11,194 nt of DNA, from assembly GCA_937991535.1 (NCBI GenBank), contig CALKHN010000042.1, positions 1-11,194 of the forward strand, given 5' to 3'. The notes under the pieces are model-generated. The model was not told the origin of the DNA and searched no databases. It was given only the letters and a program-made list of their open reading frames with translations. Shown one piece after another: positions 1-7,803 of this stretch. Source of the stretch: an uncultured Sphingobacteriales bacterium. GTDB taxonomy: Bacteria > Bacteroidota > Bacteroidia > Chitinophagales > Chitinophagaceae. The stretch's first letter is position 1. Every line of letters starts with the position of its first letter. The translations under genes and the position numbers were made by a program.

Positions 1-60
1 GGTCGGGGGCAGAAGGGAATGCTAATATCCCGCCTGCGCAAAGCCCGGGCGTTGTACGAA
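1..60 (+). repeat. Cassette recombination site A (right part only)
   Basis: The window opens inside a site. The right inner arm (around 23-45, with the motif CGCCTGCGCAAAGC) is followed by the core GTTGTACGAA at 51-60. Its left arm and preceding cassette lie outside the window. The core is the exact reverse complement of 707-716 at the other end of the first cassette. Confidence 0.7.
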
Positions 61-63
61 ATT

Positions 64-705
64 ATGAGAACCACTCTAACATATTTGGCTTTCCTTTTTA
101 TTTTCCTGCAGTGTAGACAACAACCTTCAGACAAAGGGATTGTGATAAAAAGTTACTATGACAACGGAAAATTAAAAGACAGTATTACATTAAACACAGA
201 TAGCCTAAAGAACGGTAAATGTTTCTATTTTGATGACGAAGGTGATTTGGATTCAACTGTTACTTTTCTAAATGGCAAACGTAACGGACTAAAAAGCAAA
301 TTCTTCGGAGAGTACGGAGTGTATACTTATAATTATATTAATGACACACTATTTGAGGAAAGAAATTACGACACACTAAACAGGTTAATATATATTGCCC
401 CATTAGACGTTAACAATTTACCCAAAACTACTTATAAGCTTTTAAGTAATTCAGCATCCGTTGACAAAATAAAGGGCGACACCATTTCGCTAATAACTCC
501 AGGATTGCCTTCTTTCAACAGAGGACTTAATATTATTGGCGCTACATTTCGAAATTTAAAAGAGGAAAATACTTATGAAATTCGTACCACTAAGCAAATT
601 GATTCTTCAAAAAATGTCTTCATTCTAGTAAAGATTTACGACAGATGGATTGGCGAGGATCAAATTCCAACAAGGATAGACACTTTGATAATTCCGGTAA
701 AATAA
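64..705 (+). CDS. MORN-like repeat lipoprotein, cassette 1
   Basis: This 213-residue protein is probably an exported lipoprotein. A short basic start (MRTT), a hydrophobic stretch to residue 16 and Cys17 (FLQC) suggest a signal peptidase II site, although the lipobox is not canonical. Residues about 31-85 contain two degenerate units of the YYDNGKLKD...KNG / FYFDDEGDLDS...LNGKRNG type. These resemble the MORN_2/YwqK-like repeats common in Bacteroidota. The C-terminal half is rich in predicted beta strands and I do not recognise it. ATG64 is chosen over the upstream ATG19 because the upstream codons lie in the recombination site and ATG64 gives a clean signal peptide 13 bases after the cassette head. 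The stop lies one base before the tail core. The cellular role is unknown. Confidence 0.8.
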   Translation: MRTTLTYLAFLFIFLQCRQQPSDKGIVIKSYYDNGKLKDSITLNTDSLKNGKCFYFDDEGDLDSTVTFLNGKRNGLKSKFFGEYGVYTYNYINDTLFEERNYDTLNRLIYIAPLDVNNLPKTTYKLLSNSASVDKIKGDTISLITPGLPSFNRGLNIIGATFRNLKEENTYEIRTTKQIDSSKNVFILVKIYDRWIGEDQIPTRIDTLIIPVK

Positions 706-706
706 C

Positions 707-909
707 TTCGTACAACAAAAGGTTTTGTGCAATTGGGGCTCGACGTTGAAACAATCATCGGCAGTGCATATCCCAGCTTTATATTCGGCGGACGGAATTC
801 TGCTGGGCAGTAGTTCTTAACTTCGGCTTTTAGTTATAAATTTAGCTTCAGTTCCGGGCGGACAGTTGGTCAATTCCACAACTGCACAAAGCCTCGAACG
901 TTGGCTGCA
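707..909 (+). repeat. Cassette recombination site B
   Basis: The 203 bp site fills the space between the first two genes. Tail core TTCGTACAAC is at 707-716 and head core GTTGGCTGCA at 900-909. The inner arms at 720-738 and 876-894 are 16/19 complementary. Between them lie two loose copies of an AGCTTT...GTTCCGGGC motif (about 777-850 and 845-865). No gene is visible in this interval. Confidence 0.8.
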
Positions 910-914
910 AAATT

Positions 915-1583
915 TTGAGAACCCTACTTTCCATAATGACAATATTTATCTTGGCTGCCTCTTGCAAGTCCGGCACAGATAAGACGATTTACTCTAACTC
1001 TAAGTTTGACACATTACAAAGACCTGTTGACAGCGCCACATTTTATTTTAAGACAAAACCTAATTGGCAAGACACGACTGTTAACGCTGTTGACAGTTTT
1101 AGAAATTCTTGGTATTCAAAAATGTTGTTTGCGATGAAAGAGCCTGTTTTGAAAAACTATAATGGCGACAAAGAAGTTTATCGGTTTACTTGGTTAAGGA
1201 CATTTAATCACCCAGTTTCAGTACGACTTGAAAAGCAAGGCGACATTATCAAACTATTTTCCAAAGTCTGTGATGGCGCAGGTGGTTACGAACCAGGAAA
1301 AATCATTTTTGATACAACTATTAACTTGACACAAAAGCAGGTAGACACGACAAACCTCAAACTTGACAATGCAAGGTTTTGGACTCTTCAAACTGAATCA
1401 AGAGACACGAACGGAATGGACGGCTCTGAATGGATAATTGAAGTTTACAAAAATGGCAAATATCACATGGTTGTACGATGGACACCAGAAAAAGGAACAG
1501 AGTTTAGAGAAATAGGAGAATATTTATTTTCAATTTCTCAAATAAGAAATGAAATGACAGGTAGAGACCAAGGCGATTATTAA
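915..1583 (+). CDS. Unrecognised lipoprotein, cassette 2
   Basis: I do not recognise a named domain in this 222-residue protein. The N-terminus MRTLLSIMTIFILAASCKSG has a basic residue, a hydrophobic core and a lipobox-like LAASC, so it is probably a lipoprotein acylated at Cys17. A TTG start at 915 is preferred: it supplies the Arg of the signal peptide and lies 15 bases after the cassette head, close to the spacing of cassette 1. ATG936 is the alternative and gives a signal without a basic residue. The body has a DGAGGYEPGK motif near residues 119-128 and a GMDGSEWIIEVYKNGKYH stretch near 167-184, typical of a globular beta-rich domain. The stop is three bases before the tail core. Function is unknown. 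Confidence 0.75.
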   Translation: MRTLLSIMTIFILAASCKSGTDKTIYSNSKFDTLQRPVDSATFYFKTKPNWQDTTVNAVDSFRNSWYSKMLFAMKEPVLKNYNGDKEVYRFTWLRTFNHPVSVRLEKQGDIIKLFSKVCDGAGGYEPGKIIFDTTINLTQKQVDTTNLKLDNARFWTLQTESRDTNGMDGSEWIIEVYKNGKYHMVVRWTPEKGTEFREIGEYLFSISQIRNEMTGRDQGDY

Positions 1584-1586
1584 TTC

Positions 1587-1787
1587 TGCAGCCAACAAAA
1601 GGTTTGGCAATAGGCTGGCTGAAGGAATAACAATCGGCTGTAGTTCGCTATCAGCAATAGTTCCGGGCTGAAGAATAAAAATCAGCTTTTTGTTTTATCT
1701 TCATCTTTTGTTTTTCAAATCGGCTGAGGTTCGGGCGAAAAGTACATTGAATACCAGCCCATCGCCAAGCCTTAAACGTTGCCTGCA
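1587..1787 (+). repeat. Cassette recombination site C
   Basis: The 201 bp site has tail core TGCAGCCAAC (1587-1596) and head core GTTGCCTGCA (1778-1787). The inner arms at 1600-1618 and 1754-1772 are 16/19 complementary. Two top-strand A-C mismatches are wobble pairs on the bottom strand. The central region again contains repeated TCGGCTG / TTCCGGGCTGAA and CAGCTTTTTGTTTTATCTTC motifs. Confidence 0.85.
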
Positions 1788-1834
1788 ACCTTATAAGCTA
1801 CATTCTTCCATTTAAGCTTACCACAATTTGCTAA

Positions 1835-3124
1835 ATGCGACCCAGACAGACATCTAAAACCAACTATCTCGACAAGTTGCGAGATGAAGTAATCAGCACA
1901 CAAAAAGCGATTATTCAACGACAAGCTGAAATTATTGAGACATGTAAAGCAATTTTGAAATCTAGAGGAATAATAAAGCAAAAAAGATACTCTGACAAAC
2001 AGAAAGAAGAGATTATTGCAATTGTTGAATCAACGGAAAAAAGCAAGAGAACAAAATTGAAAGAGTTGGGCATCAACTCTGGTTCTTATTATTATTGGAG
2101 AAAGGAAATAACACTAAAAAGAGCAACAAACGAATTATCAGAACAAAGGCATTATAAATTTGAAAAGGAAGAATACAAAAGCGCCTTGTTTTCTATTCTC
2201 CATTCACCGCCGAAAGATTTTGGTTTCAATCGAGCTTCGTGGCGTTTAGAAGATATTCACGCAGCAATGAAATCAAAAGGTCTACCCCTTGGACACAATT
2301 ACATATGCAGAATAATCAAAGATGCTGGATACAGATTTCGAAGTGCCAAAAAGGTGCTTACGAGTACAGACCCAAACTATAGAAATAAATTAAAGAAAAT
2401 AACACAAATTCTATCTAATTTAAAAACGAACGAGAAATTCTTCTCTATTGACGAGTATGGACCTTTTGCAATCAAAATACAAGGTGGTAAGTCTTATGTG
2501 CCGCCTGGAAAAGCCCGAGTAGTTCCGCAACTTCAAAAAAGCAAAGGATTTTTGATTATAACAGCAGCTCTCGAATTATCGTCTAACCAAATTGTTCACT
2601 TTTATTCCAAGAAGAAAGATACAGACGAGATGATTAAGCTGTTAGAACTCCTTATTTCAAAATACTCTAATGAAAAACGAATCTACTTCTCTTGGGATGC
2701 AGCCTCTTGGCATGCGTCAAAGAAGTTTAAACAGGCAGTTGACGAACATAACAAAAGCAAAAAGCTGCCCAAAGTAAAACTTGCCCCTTTACCTGCATGT
2801 GCTCAATTTCTAAATGTTATCGAATCTGTTTTTAGTGGTATGGCGAAAGCAATTATTCATAACAGTGATTATCAAAGTGTTGATGAATGTGCTCGAGCAA
2901 TTAACAGATACTTCAGTGATAGAAATAAGTTTTACATACAGAATCCCCAAAAAGCAGGAAACAAAATTTGGGGGAAGGAAAGAGTTGAGCCAAGGTTTAG
3001 CGAAAGCAATAACTGCAAAGACCCACAGTACTTACACAACTTTAAGCAGACGAAAGGCAGCAGGCAACAGTGCATTGGCGCATATGGCGGTGCGACGAAT
3101 AAACCTTCAGCAACAAATCGCTAA
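1835..3124 (+). CDS. IS630-type DDE transposase carried as cassette 3
   Basis: The 429-residue protein matches the IS630/Tc1-mariner-like DDE_3 fold. An N-terminal helical part (about 10-45) leads into a helix-turn-helix region (about 50-92, ending GSYYYWRK). The catalytic core then has Asp206 (FFSIDEYGP), Asp288 (YFSWDAASWH) and Glu330 (QFLNVIESVF). The family's usual ending resembles AGNKIWGKERV...NNCKDP, present here at about 374-397. The following roughly 30 residues appear to be an added tail, and the last 20 or so are translated from the recombination site itself. No terminal inverted repeats or TA duplication are apparent beside it, and the unit has normal cassette ends, so it may be cargo rather than an independent insertion sequence. 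All three acidic residues remain, so it could be active. Confidence 0.85.
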   Translation: MRPRQTSKTNYLDKLRDEVISTQKAIIQRQAEIIETCKAILKSRGIIKQKRYSDKQKEEIIAIVESTEKSKRTKLKELGINSGSYYYWRKEITLKRATNELSEQRHYKFEKEEYKSALFSILHSPPKDFGFNRASWRLEDIHAAMKSKGLPLGHNYICRIIKDAGYRFRSAKKVLTSTDPNYRNKLKKITQILSNLKTNEKFFSIDEYGPFAIKIQGGKSYVPPGKARVVPQLQKSKGFLIITAALELSSNQIVHFYSKKKDTDEMIKLLELLISKYSNEKRIYFSWDAASWHASKKFKQAVDEHNKSKKLPKVKLAPLPACAQFLNVIESVFSGMAKAIIHNSDYQSVDECARAINRYFSDRNKFYIQNPQKAGNKIWGKERVEPRFSESNNCKDPQYLHNFKQTKGSRQQCIGAYGGATNKPSATNR

Positions 3125-3263
3125 TCATCACCTGTCCGGTCAGACGCAACGCAGGTTGGGCTTTGTGAATAATCAATGAACTAATTAACTTTACTCAGCA
3201 TCGGCTCAGGGGCGACACAACACGGAATACCGCCACATCGCCAATGCTTCAACGTTGTGCGTC
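3059..3263 (+). repeat. Cassette recombination site D, overlapped by the transposase gene end
   Basis: The 205 bp site has tail core AGCAGGCAAC (3059-3068; 9/10 to its partner at 1778) and head core GTTGTGCGTC (3254-3263). The inner arms at 3072-3090 and 3230-3247 pair except for one extra base on the left arm and one A-C mismatch. The upstream reading frame continues 66 bases into the site before stopping. Confidence 0.8.
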
Positions 3264-3298
3264 ACCTTTTCGACTAACTCATTACGAAACTCCAAAAA

Positions 3299-4420
3299 AT
3301 GTTTACTTACTTAACAATTATAATTGCAAGTGGTATCTCACTAGTTGGAATTTTTCTAAAAACGAAAGAGGACTCAAAATCTAGTACTTTTTATAAGCTA
3401 ACTAAAGGTGGATGGATTCTTGTTGTTTTGGCATTATCGCTACTAACCATTTCTATTTTAATTCAATTTCAAAAAGATAAAATACAAAATTTACAAGAGA
3501 TTGCTCAAAGTAGGAAAAGATCAATTGATTCATTAAATCAAATATCACAAAGACAAAAAATTGAGCTATTACTTAATAACCAAATGGAAAAGTCAAAAAC
3601 TGACTCACAAAATCTTACGAATCAAATTCACCTATTAGATTCAATTAGAAAAAGTCAAAATTTAACATTAACTGAGCAACGTTCGAATAATTCCTATTTA
3701 CTAAGGCAATTACAAGAGTCAGAAATTAGAAGTAATCTTATAAACTTTCCAATTGACACCCTATATTTAAGCGCAGCAATTGAAATTCACTTGAATGATA
3801 GTTCAGCTTTAGCAATTCAAAAGGCTTTTCTTGATTATATCCCAGTAGAAAAACGATTATCTGGTAGTAATGCAATTCTAATTGACAATTCATTTCCATT
3901 TATTTATAAATACTTCCCAGATTTATACTTAATGATGAAGAATCTTAAGCTCATCATTCAAAAAAATTGGCATCAAAATTCAAATTATTTCTACGCTAAA
4001 TTTACCTATAATCTGAATGAATATATTGACACAGTAAACCTATATAATAATCCTCCATTGACTCTATGTGCGACCGAAACCCAAGACTCTCCCTTTTATA
4101 GCTATCTAACTATATTAAGTTCCCATAGGTTGGTACTAACTATTCATTTAATTACGCCAGCACAAGTAGATCCAATTTATTACAAAACCTCATTAAAGGA
4201 CTTTTGCGATACCGATTTAGAAATGGTTGTATTGTCCAAGAATATAGAAGATAAAAAATACATTAAATTTATTGAAAGCCCTTGCTTGACCCTCGTCAAT
4301 AATAAAAAAGAACGAATTTGGTCACAAACCAATAGCTTTAAAATGATTTCTGAAGGTAAATTATCGGATTTCATTTGGCAACGGGTTTATTCCTTTAAAT
4401 CTCGTTGTAACTTTTATTGA
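3299..4420 (+). CDS. Two-helix membrane protein with coiled coil, cassette 4
   Basis: I do not recognise this 373-residue protein. Two hydrophobic segments (about 3-20 and 38-57) flank a short basic linker. A long polar helical stretch rich in Gln, Asn, Lys, Leu and Ser follows (about 58-140), with heptad-like leucine spacing that suggests a coiled coil. The remaining 230 residues look globular, with many aromatic and Ile/Leu residues and no catalytic motif I can name. The likely topology is a membrane-anchored stalk carrying a C-terminal domain; which side of the membrane is uncertain. ATG3299 is 45 bases after the cassette head, and the stop is 20 bases before the tail core. The gene is very AT-rich compared with the IS110 element. 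Confidence 0.75.
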   Translation: MFTYLTIIIASGISLVGIFLKTKEDSKSSTFYKLTKGGWILVVLALSLLTISILIQFQKDKIQNLQEIAQSRKRSIDSLNQISQRQKIELLLNNQMEKSKTDSQNLTNQIHLLDSIRKSQNLTLTEQRSNNSYLLRQLQESEIRSNLINFPIDTLYLSAAIEIHLNDSSALAIQKAFLDYIPVEKRLSGSNAILIDNSFPFIYKYFPDLYLMMKNLKLIIQKNWHQNSNYFYAKFTYNLNEYIDTVNLYNNPPLTLCATETQDSPFYSYLTILSSHRLVLTIHLITPAQVDPIYYKTSLKDFCDTDLEMVVLSKNIEDKKYIKFIESPCLTLVNNKKERIWSQTNSFKMISEGKLSDFIWQRVYSFKSRCNFY

Positions 4421-4440
4421 TTAGGGAAATATCAATGGCG

Positions 4441-4642
4441 AACGCACAACAAGTGCATTGGCAATAGCAGGGGGCGACGAATATAATCTCAACTTTTTGT
4501 CCGCTATCAGCTTTGGTTCCAGCTTGACGTTAATAATTTAGCTTTTGTGCTTATCTTCATCATTGGTAATTCTATTCGGCTTCGGTTCGGGCAGACGATT
4601 TTCAAATGCCCTGCCATCGCCAATGCGTTACCGTTATATGCG
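4441..4642 (+). repeat. Cassette recombination site E
   Basis: The 202 bp site has tail core AACGCACAAC (4441-4450) and head core GTTATATGCG (4633-4642). The inner arms at 4454-4472 (TGCATTGGCAATAGCAGGG) and 4609-4627 (CCCTGCCATCGCCAATGCG) pair at 16/19, with A-C mismatches at the same two positions as in site C. Long stretches are nearly identical to site F. Confidence 0.85.
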
Positions 4643-4681
4643 ATTTTAACAGACCGTTACTACAGATTACAAACAGACAAA

Positions 4682-6088
4682 ATGATAACAGGGAAAGACT
4701 TAATAGACTTAGGGTTTAAACCAAACAAATGGTTCAAGGTCGTTATCGAATATGCGAATCAACACCAGCTTAGTGGCGACAATTTGAAAAGCTATGTTGA
4801 AAGCGTTCGACCTAAATATATTGAGCCGCATTCCGAACCGGTGGACTTTTATAAAAACATTAGACCCGAAACAGAAGAAGAAGCTGATAACGTAAAAATG
4901 GTTCTTGACACAATGCAAGACCTTATGAAAACACCAACATTGGTTGGTGGTGCGGTAATGCCTGACGCTTGCCCGACAGGGGAAGGGCAAATTCCAGTTG
5001 GTGGAGTTGTTATTGCAAAAAATGCAATCCACCCATCAATGCATAGTGCAGACATCTGCTGTTCCGTAATGATGACAAATTTCGGAATGTTATCACCAAA
5101 GACCGTTTTAGATATGGCTCATTCTGTTACTCACTTTGGTGGTGGCGGACGAGAAGAATTTTCAATTCTTCCAAAAGAGTTTGAAGAAAAAATATTGTAT
5201 AACAAGTTTCTAAATTCAGAACGTAGTTTAAATTTTGCTAAAACCCACTTAGCGACACAAGGTGACGGCAACCATTTTCTTTTTGTAGGTATTTCAAAAA
5301 AGACAGGTGAAACAATGATGGTTACGCATCACGGTAGCCGTGGCTTTGGCGCAAATCTATACACTCAAGGAATGAAAATAGCGGAATACTTTAGAAAAGA
5401 AATTTCACCAAAGACAGCAGAGAAAAACGCTTGGATACCTTACGACACAGACGAAGGGAAATCTTATTGGGAAGCATTGCAGTTAGTTAGAGAGTGGACG
5501 AAATTGAACCACACTACTATTCACAACGCTACAACTCAGAAGTTAAACATTGACCCATTCGATAGGTTTTGGAACGAGCATAATTTTGTGTTTAAGGAAA
5601 ATGATTTGTTCTATCATGCCAAAGGCGCAACGCCATTGGACGACAAATTTGTGCCTGACAGCAAAGACGGGTTAAGACTTGTTCCATTGAATATGAGTGA
5701 ACCAGTTTTAATTGTAAAAGGCAATACAACATTAAATAATTTAGGTTTTGCACCTCACGGAGCAGGACGAAATATTAGTCGTGGGCGACACAAAAGAAAC
5801 AATGCTCACAAAACAATTGAACAATTATTTAACGAAGAAACACAAGGTTTAGATATTCGTTTTTTCTCAAATCACATTGATATTTCAGAATTGCCAAGTG
5901 CATACAAAAACGCAAATATGGTAAAACGGCAAATGCAAGAATTTGGACTTGGCGAAGTGCTTGACGAAATTATGCCTTATGGTTGTCTAATGGCGGGCGA
6001 CTGGGAAATTGACGCACCTTGGAAAGTTAAAGCAAGAGAGAAGTATAAGAACAGACAAGAAAATAGCGGAGTTAAAACTGACGAATGA
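4682..6088 (+). CDS. rtcB: RtcB-family RNA ligase, cassette 5
   Basis: RtcB joins RNA 2',3'-cyclic phosphate or 3'-phosphate ends to 5'-OH ends using GTP and Mn2+, in tRNA splicing or RNA repair. The 468-residue protein keeps the known metal and nucleotide ligands: Asp124 and Cys127 (SADICC), His198 (GDGNHF), His216 (HHGSRGFG), His312 (YHAKGAT) and His359 (PHGAGR), the last matching the guanylylated histidine. It therefore looks catalytically intact. The usual Asp-x-Gly-Cys reads DICC, a small variation. ATG4682 is chosen because upstream in-frame codons belong to the recombination site; it begins MITGKDLIDLGFKP and lies 49 bases after the head. No archease or RtcA/RtcR neighbour is present. 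Its occurrence as a solitary cassette suggests a repair function after RNA damage (inference). Confidence 0.93.
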   Translation: MITGKDLIDLGFKPNKWFKVVIEYANQHQLSGDNLKSYVESVRPKYIEPHSEPVDFYKNIRPETEEEADNVKMVLDTMQDLMKTPTLVGGAVMPDACPTGEGQIPVGGVVIAKNAIHPSMHSADICCSVMMTNFGMLSPKTVLDMAHSVTHFGGGGREEFSILPKEFEEKILYNKFLNSERSLNFAKTHLATQGDGNHFLFVGISKKTGETMMVTHHGSRGFGANLYTQGMKIAEYFRKEISPKTAEKNAWIPYDTDEGKSYWEALQLVREWTKLNHTTIHNATTQKLNIDPFDRFWNEHNFVFKENDLFYHAKGATPLDDKFVPDSKDGLRLVPLNMSEPVLIVKGNTTLNNLGFAPHGAGRNISRGRHKRNNAHKTIEQLFNEETQGLDIRFFSNHIDISELPSAYKNANMVKRQMQEFGLGEVLDEIMPYGCLMAGDWEIDAPWKVKAREKYKNRQENSGVKTDE

Positions 6089-6098
6089 CAAGAAAAAC

Positions 6099-6301
6099 CG
6101 CATATAACAGGTGCATTGGCAATAGCAGGGGGCGACGAATATAATCTCAACTTTTTGTTCGCCATTGGGCTTCAGTCCGGGCTGGACTTTTACTATTGGG
6201 CTTTTGTACTTACCTTCATCATTAGTAATTCTATTCGGCTTTGGTTCGGGCAGACGATTTTCAAATGCCCTGCCATCGCCAATGCTTTACCGTTATGTGG
6301 C
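6099..6301 (+). repeat. Cassette recombination site F
   Basis: The 203 bp site has tail core CGCATATAAC (6099-6108), exactly complementary to 4633-4642, and head core GTTATGTGGC (6292-6301). The inner arms are at 6112-6130 and 6268-6286. The first half-arm plus about 25 following bases and the final 70 or so bases are almost the same as site E; the middle differs. Confidence 0.87.
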
Positions 6302-6324
6302 ATCCAAAACAACGACAAATTAAC

Positions 6325-7098
6325 ATGCGAAAACTTTTAATATTATTTCTTGGAAGCTTTGCAGTTTCCACTACTTCTTACGGTCAGCGAGACTCTCTCT
6401 GGAGTCAGGACGACATTTCAAACGTGACAGTATTTCTTTATCAAAAGACCTCTGATACAAGTGCAAAATCAGGTTCCGGAACCATTATTAGTCATGATGG
6501 AAAATATTTTTTACTCACTGCAAACCACGTTGCAAAAGAAATGCGCAATGACGCTAAGGTGGTTTTTCGCATAAGTGGAGATAAGCCTGGCATTATTGAC
6601 CTGCTTGTTTTAAGTAAAACCCATTCATTAAATTGGACAAGCCATCCAATTGCAGATTTATCCTTAATGGAACTATCAACAACTAATAAAGACATTGAAA
6701 AAAGGTTAAAAGAATGGTCATTTCCTTCGTATTTGATTTATGGCGGTAAAGACGCAGCACCAAAAGACGTTGACATAACTTTTCTTGGTTATCCGTTATT
6801 AGATTTACAATTAGAGCACTTTTCCCCATTGATTTTTACAAGTCATTTAGCAAGTGGACTAATAACACAGACAAGAGCGGATACGAAGACAAAATGTACT
6901 TTTTTCTATTTGGACCTTCCCAGCATGCAAGGCTGTAGTGGTTCTGGTGTCTATTATTCTGTAAAAAAAGCAATGTTTATTGGCGGAAATAAAACAATAT
7001 TCTTAGGAGTCGTACATGGCACACAAGGAGACAACACTGGTGGCAAGCTTGCGGCGATTACACCATCGTACTATATTTGGGACATGCTAAAAGACTGA
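6325..7098 (+). CDS. Secreted trypsin-like serine protease, cassette 6
   Basis: The 257-residue protein begins with a clear signal peptide (MRKLLILFLGSFAVSTTSYG, probable cleavage near residue 20). The remainder fits the chymotrypsin-fold, Trypsin_2-like family: His68 in LLTANHVAK, Asp111 in IADLSLMEL and Ser205 in QGCSGSGVY. The GCSGSG form replaces the textbook GDSGG but keeps the serine and surrounding glycines. SGSGTIISHDGKYFLLT at about 49-65 is the typical first beta-hairpin. No PDZ domain is present, so it is not a DegP-type protease; a stand-alone periplasmic or extracellular peptidase is likely. ATG6325 is chosen because it starts the signal peptide, 33 bases from the head. The stop is two bases before the tail core. 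The substrate is unknown. Confidence 0.88.
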   Translation: MRKLLILFLGSFAVSTTSYGQRDSLWSQDDISNVTVFLYQKTSDTSAKSGSGTIISHDGKYFLLTANHVAKEMRNDAKVVFRISGDKPGIIDLLVLSKTHSLNWTSHPIADLSLMELSTTNKDIEKRLKEWSFPSYLIYGGKDAAPKDVDITFLGYPLLDLQLEHFSPLIFTSHLASGLITQTRADTKTKCTFFYLDLPSMQGCSGSGVYYSVKKAMFIGGNKTIFLGVVHGTQGDNTGGKLAAITPSYYIWDMLKD

Positions 7099-7100
7099 AC

Positions 7101-7304
7101 GCCACATAACATTCGCATTGGCAATAGCAGGGCTGACGTGCATTTCATCAGCTTTTTGTTCGCTATTGACCGTAGTTCCGGCTGAAAGTTCTCTGTTGAG
7201 CAATAGAATAAAAATCTCAGCTTTTTGTTCGTTTACTGTACTTTTGTTCCGGCTGAAAAATCATTGAATACCCTGCCATCGCCAATGCGTGGCCGTTGTG
7301 TGCT
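7101..7304 (+). repeat. Cassette recombination site G, with internal duplicated motif
   Basis: The 204 bp site has tail core GCCACATAAC (7101-7110), exactly complementary to 6292-6301, and head core GTTGTGTGCT (7295-7304). The inner arms are at 7114-7132 and 7271-7289. The central region carries two clear copies of a roughly 40-base unit, at 7147-7187 and 7217-7258, each running from TCAGCTTTTTGTTCG to TTCCGGCTGAAA. Confidence 0.85.
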
Positions 7305-7347
7305 ACTTTGTCGGGCACATCCGCTGCATGCCAATCACTTTTTAATT

Positions 7348-7803
7348 ATGACATCAAACTCATTTAGATATGCGACAAAAGTTTGGTTGACAAGTGTTGT
7401 TGTTGCACCGTTCTTATATTTTTTAATCAGCGGTACTTTTGACATTAAGAAACTTCACATAGAAGCAGCAGGACTTGGATTATATACGTTGTTTGCTATT
7501 GCATTCGGACTTTTATTCTCGATACCTTGCTGGACAATATTAATATTTGCAGTTAAAATCATAAACAAACAAAATGTATCATTGACAAGCAAGAAAGTTA
7601 TCATAATATTAATAGGAGTTGTGTTGACGTACCTTTTATTTTATCTATTATTTTTTAAAGACAGGATTGACAGCGAACAACTAAGCTTTAATATGAGACT
7701 CGCTACAGCTTATTGTTTGACAAATATAATCGGTATGACTTTTTACAAATTAGAGCCAGATTTAAAAGGACAAAAAAGCAGCACACAACACGTGCATTTG
7801 TAA
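7348..7803 (+). CDS. Small multi-pass membrane protein, cassette 7
   Basis: I do not recognise a family. The 151-residue protein has about four hydrophobic segments: roughly 11-29, 42-70 (possibly a single long or two short helices), 83-102 and a weaker one at 117-133. Basic residues (KK, KIINKQ, SKK) lie between them. ATG7348 is chosen because it begins a plausible inner-membrane protein and lies 53 bases after the cassette head; earlier in-frame codons come from the recombination site. The last eight residues (SSTQHVHL) and the stop are encoded by the tail core and left inner arm of site H, so the natural C-terminus may have been altered by cassette formation. Confidence 0.72.
   Translation: MTSNSFRYATKVWLTSVVVAPFLYFLISGTFDIKKLHIEAAGLGLYTLFAIAFGLLFSIPCWTILIFAVKIINKQNVSLTSKKVIIILIGVVLTYLLFYLLFFKDRIDSEQLSFNMRLATAYCLTNIIGMTFYKLEPDLKGQKSSTQHVHL

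Noticed and set aside
19..63. Upstream start for the first lipoprotein
   Set aside because: The extra 15 residues are encoded by the recombination site and would bury the signal peptide.
1772..1981. Minus-strand open frames antisense to cassette genes (also near 4180, 4709, 4849, 5977, 6492, 8734 and 8886)
   Set aside because: They lie opposite well-supported genes, have low-complexity or unnatural composition and no recognisable domains.
2814..3179. Second frame overlapping the end of the IS630-type gene as a programmed frameshift product
   Set aside because: The main frame already carries all three catalytic acids, and no slippery sequence is evident at the overlap.
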